Shown here one piece after another: positions 8,001-14,767 of a DNA stretch of 64,000 nt. The notes beneath the pieces were generated by a model. It did no database searches. It had not been told where the DNA came from and saw only the letters and a program-made list of their open reading frames with translations. Source of the stretch: Micromonospora chokoriensis (lineage in GTDB: Bacteria > Actinomycetota > Actinomycetes > Mycobacteriales > Micromonosporaceae); assembly GCF_000718555.1 (NCBI RefSeq), contig NZ_JOAN01000022.1, positions 79,974 to 143,973 on the forward strand, given 5' to 3'. Positions within the stretch are counted from its first letter, which is position 1; the number at the start of each line of letters is the position of its first letter. Made by a program: the position numbers and the translations under genes.

Positions 8001-10812
8001 TGAAGTCGAGCATCCGCGGATTGCGGGACAGGCCCAGCAGGTCACGCACGTCGCGAAGCAGGTCGAGTCGCTGCTGCGCCGCCTTGTCGTCGTTGAGCCG
8101 GTTGTACAGAAACCTCCTGATCTGGACGTCGTCGAATGAGCGGATCTTCACGAGCCGTCGCCCGGTGATGCCGGTCAGTTGCTCCCCGAGCGCGGACAGG
8201 ACCTGGGTGTCGGTCAGGAAGTGTTCCCCGCGGCTGGTGAGTACGACCTTCGCTCGACCGGCGGCCGACTGCACGATTGTCGCAAGATGATCTGCGGCGC
8301 GTTCGTACGTCATCCGGACCGCAAGCTCGTCGAAGCCGTCGAAGAGCAGAGCGATGCGGCCTTCCCGGAGCAGGTAACGGAAGATCTCCAGATCAACGCG
8401 GCGCTCGCCGCCACGGATGAGTTGCGCGGCGGCGAGTTCGTCCAGGTCGTGCGCCTTCTCCATGTCGCGCAGGTGCACGATCACCGGCACTGCCGGGTCG
8501 CCCTCGGTGTGCATGCGACGCGCCAGTTCCCGAAGCAGGAACGTCTTGCCGTGCCCTGATGGCGCAAGGACCAGCACGAGGTGCCCGGCCGGTTCGGCGA
8601 GCCACCCTCTGATACGTGCGAGAGCATCGTCTTGGTCGGTCCCGGTCCCGCCCAAGGAGTCGATCTCCGCGTAACGCTGCGGGACGTACAGACCGGGCGG
8701 ATAGGTCGGGTCGGTCGTGAGGGACGTCGTCTGCCGCTGGGCGTACGGACGCGGGTCGAACCCCATCTGGTGCTCGGCGAAGCTGAGCAGTTCGACGCCG
8801 CGCCGCGCCGCCCAGGTTCGTAGGCTGTCGGGGGCCGCGTCGCCCCCGTACACGAATTTGGCGTTTCCCGCGCTCACCACCGCGCGGTACCGACTTGCGA
8901 CGCCCTGCACGAAGGCTTCGACGTCAGCCTGCGTCGGGGTGGCGTCCAGCGCAAGGACCGGGTATTGCTCGATGATGGGCGGCGCGTCCGGGGTGGAGGC
9001 CCGATTGACCGACACCCGCAGATAGCCGTTCATGGGTGTCACCGTCGCGGCGGGTTCGCGCAGTCGGCAGACTTCCGCCACCCGGTCCAGGAAGGTGTCC
9101 GTCCCGAGAAGGCTCAGGATGGGTTTTCCGGAGGGGCCCGGCTCGCGTGTGCCTTGAGTTGAACGCGGAGGACGGGAAGCGCTCGTCCGCGCCGTGGTAC
9201 GCGGGATGTCCCGCTGCCACTGCCGTCCGGTGCTGCTGACGCTGTAGTCCGCTTCCCAGCGACCGCTTTCGGGGTCCTGGCGGCGGGCCCACACCCTGAT
9301 CCGGTCGCTCTCCACCCGCACCAACTGGTACCCGTCGGCTCCGCGTCCCGCCCGGTCGGCGGCAACCGCCGCGGTGCCCACCACCGGCACTGTCTCGGCA
9401 CCGAGCAGACGAACCCGATGGTCGCGGTGGTGACCGTGCAGAACCAGGTCAACGTCGCCGGCGATCAGATCGGCGAAACGGTCGGCGTCGCGCAGGCCCG
9501 TCCCCTCTGCGTCCGGGCCCGGCATTGGGTCGTGGTGCAGGACGCCGACTCGGGTCCAGCCCGCCCTACCCGCCCTCTCCAGGTGCGCTTTGAACGTGCG
9601 GAGCTGCTCGTCGCCGAGCCAGCCGACGCGGTCGCCGCTCTGATGGCTGTCGGCCATCGTCGAATTCATTCCGGCGACGACGGTACGCAGTTCGGGGTAC
9701 TCGAAGAGGCTCCACGGCTCTTCCCGCGTGAATCCCGTCTGGCGGATGCTCCGGTAGACGGCGGCGTAGGGTTCCCACTTGGGCCAGTAGGGCGCCAACG
9801 CCGGCAACCCCTCCGATTCCCGGTCCAAGAAGTACGCCTGACTCTTCAGCCGGTTCACGTCGTGATCACCAGGGACGAGGACCAGTCGGTCCGGGCCAAG
9901 GCCGAGCCCTGCGGCCAACTCGACGAGGAACGTGTACACCGCCTCGTACTCGGCGGGCATGGCACGATCCGCGAGGTCACCCGTAGCGACGATCAGATCC
10001 GGTGACGGGACCTCCGACCGCCATCCCCCGTGCAGGTCGGCGAGGAGCCGCGCGACCGCCGTCTCGTGGCGCAGATTTGTGTTGACCAGATGTTGGTGAT
10101 GGCGCCCGTCGTCGGCGATGAAGCGCAGGTCGGGAAGTTGCAGGACGGACAGCTGTGCCGTCGCAGCGGCAGGTGGAGACCGAACACTGCCCCTGATCAG
10201 CGAAACATCCAGGATGTAGGCGTCACTACCGCCATCGGTGGCGGATGCCTGCAGGATGCCGACGATCTCGCCGGTGTCCGCCAACCAGACGGGGCCGCCG
10301 CTGAACCCGGCCTTCACCCGGAAGGCGCCCTGCGTGCTCTGGTCGACCTGGATCCGACCGGGTTGGACCTCGCCGCGCGCGGTGCCTGTCACGTGCCCAG
10401 GGTTGGCACGACCGGCCACCGGACCCCACATCTGCACCGCCCCCACCGGAGGCTGGTCGGCCAGGGTCAGGATCTCCACGCCCGGCGGCAGGTCACCCAT
10501 GACTCGCAGAATGGCCAGGTCAGCGCCGTCGAACGCACCACTGGTCGGCTGCCAACTCTCCACAGTGGCAGCACGTCGCGGCACCGAGGCGTCACTCGTC
10601 TGGCCGAAGGGGAAGAGCAGAATCAGTGGTGGCCCGTCCGGCTTCGACGCGTCGCGAAGCGGTCGCCCGAGCACCGAATTGATCACGTGCGCACAGGTGA
10701 CCATGCGGCCTTCGGCCACCGCGAAAGCCAACCCGGCCTGACGGCCGTCGGCATCGACGATCTGCGCTATGCCTCGCTCCGGCCTGCGCCTCCGGTGCAC
10801 CCCGCCTGCCAC
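5038..10812 (-). CDS. trypsin-like protease / phosphoesterase / NACHT / pentapeptide / WD40 conflict-system protein
   Basis: 1924 residues. Domains in order: trypsin-like protease (about 15-205) with an intact triad H42 (VTCAHVI), D98 (DGADLAIL), S171 (GFSGGPVW). Calcineurin-like phosphoesterase (223-505) with altered metal motifs: DLR for DLH, GDHD for GNHD, GHHR for GHxH. A linker region (565-685) of uncertain fold. NACHT ATPase with Walker A APSGHGKT (750-757) and Walker B LLFDGFDEL (822-830). Pentapeptide repeats (about 1145-1250). Fourteen WD40 repeats of roughly 42 residues (about 1264-1840), enough for two seven-bladed propellers. The C-terminus carries CRFEPGELDPY, common in NACHT-WD40 proteins. 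Such STAND proteins oligomerise after sensing a trigger through the repeats and release an effector, here the protease. The GTG start has only a weak upstream GGCGGG. It is divergent from the Trypco1 gene. Confidence 0.88.
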   Translation of the reverse strand: MAGGVHRRRRPERGIAQIVDADGRQAGLAFAVAEGRMVTCAHVINSVLGRPLRDASKPDGPPLILLFPFGQTSDASVPRRAATVESWQPTSGAFDGADLAILRVMGDLPPGVEILTLADQPPVGAVQMWGPVAGRANPGHVTGTARGEVQPGRIQVDQSTQGAFRVKAGFSGGPVWLADTGEIVGILQASATDGGSDAYILDVSLIRGSVRSPPAAATAQLSVLQLPDLRFIADDGRHHQHLVNTNLRHETAVARLLADLHGGWRSEVPSPDLIVATGDLADRAMPAEYEAVYTFLVELAAGLGLGPDRLVLVPGDHDVNRLKSQAYFLDRESEGLPALAPYWPKWEPYAAVYRSIRQTGFTREEPWSLFEYPELRTVVAGMNSTMADSHQSGDRVGWLGDEQLRTFKAHLERAGRAGWTRVGVLHHDPMPGPDAEGTGLRDADRFADLIAGDVDLVLHGHHRDHRVRLLGAETVPVVGTAAVAADRAGRGADGYQLVRVESDRIRVWARRQDPESGRWEADYSVSSTGRQWQRDIPRTTARTSASRPPRSTQGTREPGPSGKPILSLLGTDTFLDRVAEVCRLREPAATVTPMNGYLRVSVNRASTPDAPPIIEQYPVLALDATPTQADVEAFVQGVASRYRAVVSAGNAKFVYGGDAAPDSLRTWAARRGVELLSFAEHQMGFDPRPYAQRQTTSLTTDPTYPPGLYVPQRYAEIDSLGGTGTDQDDALARIRGWLAEPAGHLVLVLAPSGHGKTFLLRELARRMHTEGDPAVPVIVHLRDMEKAHDLDELAAAQLIRGGERRVDLEIFRYLLREGRIALLFDGFDELAVRMTYERAADHLATIVQSAAGRAKVVLTSRGEHFLTDTQVLSALGEQLTGITGRRLVKIRSFDDVQIRRFLYNRLNDDKAAQQRLDLLRDVRDLLGLSRNPRMLDFIARIDNERLVAARDATGGITAARLYQELLTQWLEFEQRRLDRPGGAPPLTVDQLWHGVTVLASALWNSAESGLGVDELGDAADAINALTGPGSGPRRDREHAVHLLGSGTLLVRTGERRFSFVHRSVLEWLVARQMAVQLGDGEAPDHLNRPMSELMVEFLAGLADVEVARRWARSALDDVTASATVKENAMLLLKRLGTESALRLAGNDLRGHDLSGRDLRDADFRSADLTDARLNEADLTGATFVDALLMRARFDRANLTRSDLSGSDLTGTSLLGADLTDAVFDGSKLVRAKLVGTAVTDAMLSSATTTVGAALPGLMPEHQLPLARASLQELAFSPEGSMIAAAGGDGVVRVWDTSTGRLVRGLPGKGGTVWSVRWSPDGRHLASAGGDGVVRIWDAGSGKLAGTLDHHERRVLSVAWSPDGRYLATGDGDGVLRVWDAADHSLASLLEAHTGAVVSVDWSPDSQFLSSAANVVRIWHASSGRQVRELAGYVDRVWSAVWAPEGHLIASASLDGAIRVFDSRTGIELHVLAAHSGAALSVAWSPDGSRLASAGGDGIARIWDAQTGQIVSTMTGHDGAVLAVAWSSDGRYLASAGEEGLAWLWSVDTAASLRQLTGHSRSALSVRWSPDGRQVASAYAEGTVRVWQADTGIPTRELRGRARSVWAVDWSPSGGQIVSASVDGMIRIWDVGTGALSREFAAHVGEAWSVKWSPKGNCIASAGDDGAIRIWSTEDGALVHDLTGHVDRVWSLNWSPTGDLLASAGVDGTVRIWNTQTGKVVRRLTGQSGEVWSVTWSPDGRRFASSGGDGVLRIYEVQQTAIVLVLTSPGAGVWSVAWSPTGRHLACAGVDGAIQVRDAGSGDVVQRLAGHVGRVWSLSWSPDGSHLASAGGDGAVRVWEAATGARRYAWVPLGDGGWAILLDDLRYKVEGSVADEFWYTVNMCRFEPGELDPYLPMLRRLPADAPVLSVANDHATGGDDLGNTE

Positions 10813-10840
10813 AGAGCCCGCCTGTCATCAAACCATTTAG

Positions 10841-10919
10841 ATCAACAGGGACCACATTGTCACCGAGGCATGTTGGCGACACATAGTTGAGTCAACAAGG
10901 CGACAGACTGCCACCGAGG
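10841..10919. promoter_or_regulatory. divergent promoter region with imperfect direct repeat
   Basis: Between the divergent starts at 10812 and 10997, the AT-richer stretch contains two similar 28-29 bp blocks, 10841-10868 and 10891-10919. Both have TCAACA at the left and CACCGAGG at the right, and start about 50 bases apart. A palindrome GTTGAGTCAAC (10886-10896) overlaps the second block. The spacing is close to an integral number of helical turns, so these are plausible operator sites controlling both arms of the conflict module. Confidence 0.45.
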
Positions 10920-10996
10920 GCGACCCGCACCCACAATCGTCGTGCTGACAGACCCCGAATCCGTCCGATCCGACGAGCTACTCGCCGAGGAGAAAC

Positions 10997-11329
10997 ATGG
11001 GTAAGAAGCTGCTCAGGGTTCCGATTGGCAACGGGACCGACGACGTGATCGAGGTCGAGGTCGACGTCCACAACCTCGAAGGCGTCGAGCTGGCTTCCGA
11101 GAGAACCGACGGTCCCGATACTGCGGCGTTCTCACTCGCGGCGTCGCTCGGCCGGGTATTGCCGGCGATCAGCACGATGCTGGCCACCGTCCGGAATGCC
11201 GAGCATGCTCCCGACGAGGTCTCCATGGAACTCGGCCTGACCATTGGTGGCGAAACCGGCATCATCTTTACCAAGGGCACCGCCGAGGCCAATTTCGTGA
11301 TGACCATGGCGTGGAGAAGACCGGCGTAA
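10997..11329 (+). CDS. trypsin-co-occurring (Trypco1, CU044_2847 family) protein
   Basis: 110 residues. The family pattern is visible: an N-terminal strand KLLRVPIGNGTDDVIEVEVD, a central helix ending PDEVSMELGLTIGGETG, and the C-terminal signature GTAEANFVMTMAWRR. AGGAGAAAC precedes the ATG. Small proteins of this family are known for sitting next to genes with trypsin-like domains in actinobacterial conflict systems. Here the gene is divergent from the trypsin-phosphoesterase-NACHT-WD40 gene, which fits exactly. It is probably a partner or substrate of the protease. Its exact role is not established. Confidence 0.85.
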   Translation: MGKKLLRVPIGNGTDDVIEVEVDVHNLEGVELASERTDGPDTAAFSLAASLGRVLPAISTMLATVRNAEHAPDEVSMELGLTIGGETGIIFTKGTAEANFVMTMAWRRPA

Positions 11330-11390
11330 TGCACCGACTACTCAAGCTGACCGGGCATCTGCCGGCACGCGCTCAGCACCGGCACGGGCC

Positions 11391-12632
11391 TCATCGGGTC
11401 AGGCCGACGAGCGTCGCCAGCCGCGCCACGCCGGCCGGCGCCGGCTGCGCGCGGGCAACATCGGCGATCACGGTACGCGCTAACGGCCGGCACCGAACCT
11501 CAGCCGGCGCGACACTGTCCGCGTCGACAAGCGCCCGTGCCGCCCCGCGCACGTCACCCACCTGCAGGTACGCCCGCGCGGCGTCCACCAGGTAGGCACC
11601 CCGATACTCGGCCGGCAACCGCTGCCATGCCTTCCGCCGCACGACAGTCGAGTGTCTTTGCAGCGCATCGACGGCATCACCCCGTTGCGTCGCCACCAGC
11701 ACCCATGCCAACTCGACAGCGATCGGTCCGAAGCTGGTGCGGTGCTGATCGTCGTACCCCCTCAGGCGGGCGGCGATGCCGGCGGCCCGGTCGGTCAGCT
11801 CGTCGGCGCGGCGGTGCTCGCCGCAGCCGGCGGCAGCCAGGGCGGCCTGCACCAGCAACGTCCCGCCCACAGCCCACTCCCCCGCGCTCCGGCTCCCGCT
11901 CCCGCTCCCGCTTCGTCGATCATGAGGTTGACGATCGGTTTGATCTCCAACCGGCCCGTCAATCTCATGATCACAGGGGCGGGCTGGGGTGGGGGTGATG
12001 CGGTTGGCCGCAGTCAGGGTTGCGGTTAGGGCCAGGTGGTCGCGGTGGGAGGCGCGGAGCGCTTGGGCTACCGAGATGGCTGCCGTTGCCGCCAGGATCG
12101 GGTCATCGCCGGCGGCGGACATCGCCCGGTCGGCGGCCAGCCATCCGAGGTCGGCCTCCCCGAGCTTGACCAGCAGCGACGAGGTGATCCGGTACGTCTG
12201 CACCAACAGCTCCGGTGACCGCGCGGCCTGGGCGGTGTCGAGCAGACCCGGCAGGATCCGCACCAACTGCCCGTAGTGCGCGTGCTGGTAGGTCAGCCAG
12301 GCGTGCCCGACCTGTCTCCTCAGCTCTTCCGTCTGCTCCGGGGCCTGCGGGGTGTCGTAGCGGGCGAGGGCGGCCCGGATGTCGTCCACCCCGTCCGGCG
12401 GGCCGGCAGGCGTCGGCCGCTGCTGTCCGAGCAGCACCTCCGGATCGACCCGCAGAACGTGAGCCAGCTCCTGGATGACTGAGTACCGGTCCAGGGCGCG
12501 CACGCCGCGCTCCACCTTGTCCACCCAGCTCTTCGACCTGCGCAGCCGGTCGGCAAGCATCTGCTGCGTCATCGACCGCCGCACCCGCCAGCGGGCGACA
12601 CGTCGGCCGATCGGGATGTCATCGTTGGTCAC
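11391..12632 (-). CDS. XRE-family transcriptional regulator with helical C-terminal region
   Basis: 413 residues from a GTG at 12632. The N-terminal helix-turn-helix is clear (RVARWRVRRSMTQQMLADRL ... SKSWVDKVERGVRALDRYSV), followed by a long helical, TPR-like C-terminal region. Residues around PCDHEIDGPVGDQTDRQPHD RRSGSGSGS do not fit the helical pattern and are encoded by an inverted repeat plus GCTCCC repeats (11890-11972), so they look like an in-frame insertion. Without it the flanking helices (LTATLTAANRI and EWAVGGTLLVQAALAAA) would join as in related regulators. The 3' end is the right copy of the 134-bp direct repeat. Confidence 0.8.
   Translation of the reverse strand: MTNDDIPIGRRVARWRVRRSMTQQMLADRLRRSKSWVDKVERGVRALDRYSVIQELAHVLRVDPEVLLGQQRPTPAGPPDGVDDIRAALARYDTPQAPEQTEELRRQVGHAWLTYQHAHYGQLVRILPGLLDTAQAARSPELLVQTYRITSSLLVKLGEADLGWLAADRAMSAAGDDPILAATAAISVAQALRASHRDHLALTATLTAANRITPTPARPCDHEIDGPVGDQTDRQPHDRRSGSGSGSRSAGEWAVGGTLLVQAALAAAGCGEHRRADELTDRAAGIAARLRGYDDQHRTSFGPIAVELAWVLVATQRGDAVDALQRHSTVVRRKAWQRLPAEYRGAYLVDAARAYLQVGDVRGAARALVDADSVAPAEVRCRPLARTVIADVARAQPAPAGVARLATLVGLTR
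11918..11972. repeat. inverted repeat inserted in frame within the XRE gene
   Basis: GATCATGAGGTTGACG (11918-11933) and CGTCAATCTCATGATC (11957-11972) are 16-base arms with one mismatch. The 23-base spacer contains an inner CGGTT/AACCG stem. Three GCTCCC-type units precede it. The element keeps the reading frame open and adds a polar, low-complexity loop to the protein. Confidence 0.8.
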
Positions 12633-12780
12633 GCCGCCACCGCCGGTCCGGGACCGCGCGGGTCGTGTCCTCCACGGGTACGCGCTCCGCCTCGGCCTGG
12701 GCGATGAGGCGCTGCTTGGCAGCCTCCCGCTCGGCCGCCTCGGACTGCTCACCTCTGTTTGCTGACTCGTCGCCCTGCAT
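12619..12780 (-). CDS. small helical protein overlapping the XRE regulator start
   Basis: 53 residues beginning MQGDESANRGEQSEAAEREA, strongly charged and predicted helical, ending DRRWRRDQR. AGGTGG lies 5-6 bases before the ATG at 12780. The last 14 bases overlap the regulator's GTG start at 12632, the geometry of translational coupling. No family is recognised. It may be a partner or a leader peptide of the regulator. Confidence 0.5.
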   Translation of the reverse strand: MQGDESANRGEQSEAAEREAAKQRLIAQAEAERVPVEDTTRAVPDRRWRRDQR

Positions 12781-12894
12781 GCCCACCTCCACCGGGCCGT
12801 GGGTGCGACGTCGGTTTCGGAACTCCCACCAGCGGCGTCACCCACCGTCATCCTCAATGCGACGATCGGTGGTGGACCAGGCGAAACGCGTCCG

Positions 12895-14037
12895 TTACGG
12901 CATAGCGGACAGTCGGAGGTGGTGGACAGCATCGGTCACCTGGCGGGCGAGTTCTCGGGATGCCGTGGCAAGCGCAATGGTGTCTGCCGCCGCCAGGGTT
13001 TCGCGGGCCGTCGCCGCGTCCCCGCCCTGCGCCTGAGCGACGGCAAGATGCACCAAGTTGCGGCCCTGCCACTCAGCACCGCTGGCTTCCTCGCTCACGC
13101 CGGCGACTCCGGCTGTGAGCAGCTCGAGCGCTCGATCGTTCGCACGACCGTCCGCCGCACCGAGGTACCGCCAGACGATCCCACGCTGGACGGCGAAGAA
13201 TGAGGCTGTGTACCAGTAGCCCCACGGGGACACAGGTTCCTCTGCCGCCTGAGCCGACAGGTCTGACGCCTCCGAAAGACACGCGAGCACATCGGCAGTG
13301 GCTCCGCGGGCCATAGCGAGGCCCCTGGCCTCCTGGCCTGCGCAGTAGGCGCGCAGACCCGAGTTCACCGCCTGGTTACTTCGCGACTCCCGCGACAGCT
13401 CAATCATAGTTGGAAGATCGTGCCGCAACTCGGCCTGGTGCCCCTGAAAGGACCGTACAGTGGCAACGAGGTTCGTATTGGCCGCCTCGATAGCCCACTG
13501 CAACGCCCTCGCGTTCCATCGTGCGGCGGCACGGTCGTCACCCCGCGCGATAGACAACCAGCCTGCGAACTGCGCCCACTGCCCAGCCACTTCGACAATG
13601 TCGGGCCTTACGTCGTGCGGAGCTTCCCGCAAGAGAACGGTCACAGTATCAAGGTGGGCACGAACTGGCCCCATGATGGGGCCCGACCCGATGGCATCCT
13701 CGAGCCGGCGATAGCCAGCGAGAAGGCCGGCGAGGGCGTCTGCGGCCGCAGGATCGACTCGGCGAGGGTGCGCTGCCGCGTAGGCTAACCGATCACCGCC
13801 ATCGGGCGCTTCGATGACTAGTGCTGCTAATGCACCCTCTGCCTCAAGAGCGTCATCGAGCCGGACGGCCACTTCTGCAGTCGGTCTAGTCTGTCCGGCC
13901 TCTAGCTGGTGAATGAGGCTCTTGCCATGGTTGACAGCGGCGGCGAGTTGCCGCAGCGACCAACCCCGCGCCGCCCGAAATCGCCGCAGCTCAGCGGCGA
14001 AACAGGGGTCGACGATGGTGGTTGCACGTGGGGGCAT
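12895..14037 (-). CDS. XRE-family transcriptional regulator with TPR-like region
   Basis: 380 residues. The start at 14037 is the ATG of MPPRATTIVDPCFAAEL. The N-terminal helix-turn-helix (ELRRFRAARGWSLRQLAAAV ... LIHQLEAGQTRPTAEVAVRL) is followed by about 280 residues of alpha-helical repeats of the kind found in actinobacterial XRE-TPR regulators. The predicted DNA-binding helix contains SLIHQLEAG. It is encoded in the same direction as the other XRE gene, 114 bp upstream of the 53-residue gene, and lies at the border of the AT-rich island. Confidence 0.8.
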   Translation of the reverse strand: MPPRATTIVDPCFAAELRRFRAARGWSLRQLAAAVNHGKSLIHQLEAGQTRPTAEVAVRLDDALEAEGALAALVIEAPDGGDRLAYAAAHPRRVDPAAADALAGLLAGYRRLEDAIGSGPIMGPVRAHLDTVTVLLREAPHDVRPDIVEVAGQWAQFAGWLSIARGDDRAAARWNARALQWAIEAANTNLVATVRSFQGHQAELRHDLPTMIELSRESRSNQAVNSGLRAYCAGQEARGLAMARGATADVLACLSEASDLSAQAAEEPVSPWGYWYTASFFAVQRGIVWRYLGAADGRANDRALELLTAGVAGVSEEASGAEWQGRNLVHLAVAQAQGGDAATARETLAAADTIALATASRELARQVTDAVHHLRLSAMP

Positions 14038-14134
14038 GGCAGCACTCCTACATCGAGTTGACCGCTGACGATCCCTACCGCAGCCAGCAATCCTGCAGCC
14101 ATCGACGGTACTCTCCGGACGGGACGCGGTCCGG

Positions 14135-14767
14135 GTGCCGAAAGTCACAATGTTGGTGGCCGGCATCCGGCGTCGGTCGACTCGCTTTGACCTCAACTAT
14201 GATCCAGCGGTGCCTCCTCCTCGCCGCCAGAAGAAGCAGCAACTCGCGGCTGTCCCCGAGGCAGCGTTGCTACGCGTCAGCAAAGGGACAAAGAAGACGG
14301 TTGACCTCTTTCTGGAAGGGGTCTACCTTGCAGGCACGTCAGCGGGAGGACTGGAAGATCTTCGGCACCGGGCCTGCGCAGACAGGCTGCGACTCGCGGA
14401 GCAGTTCGTAAGTTCAGGCCGCAGGCTTCTACGCGCCCGGCCCGCTCAGTATCGCGACGCCATAAGCCGAAACTACTACGGCATGTATCACGCAACGCGA
14501 GCAGTAGTCTTCTACAGGTACGGCGGCGACGACCACGAGTCCCATCAGGCACTGCCGGGTCAGATACCTAAGGACTTCCCCGATGCTGCTCAGTGGACGA
14601 ACACCCTAAAGGATGCTCGCGCTCATCGAAACGCCGCCGACTATGACCCGTACCCTACTGACGTACAATATTGGCGCGGCGTCGCCCAGGGGTTAGCCGT
14701 CGAAGCACCGACTTTACTCGCCTTAGTGCGGCAATATCTGGCAGCGAAGGGTTGCAATCACCTATGA
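14135..14767 (+). CDS. HEPN-domain protein
   Basis: 210 residues. The C-terminal two thirds carry the HEPN pattern: RNYYGMYHATRAVVFYRYGG, then LPGQIPKDFP and DARAHRNAADYDPYP, the latter close to the R...ADY end motif of UPF0332/MNT-associated HEPN proteins. The canonical R-x(4-6)-H ribonuclease motif is not obvious, so nuclease activity is uncertain. The start is uncertain: GTG at 14135 or ATG at 14150. The stop overlaps the next ATG (CTATGA), so it is coupled to the ATPase. Two TTA codons (for example 14714-14716) mark it as part of the foreign island. Confidence 0.7.
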   Translation: MPKVTMLVAGIRRRSTRFDLNYDPAVPPPRRQKKQQLAAVPEAALLRVSKGTKKTVDLFLEGVYLAGTSAGGLEDLRHRACADRLRLAEQFVSSGRRLLRARPAQYRDAISRNYYGMYHATRAVVFYRYGGDDHESHQALPGQIPKDFPDAAQWTNTLKDARAHRNAADYDPYPTDVQYWRGVAQGLAVEAPTLLALVRQYLAAKGCNHL

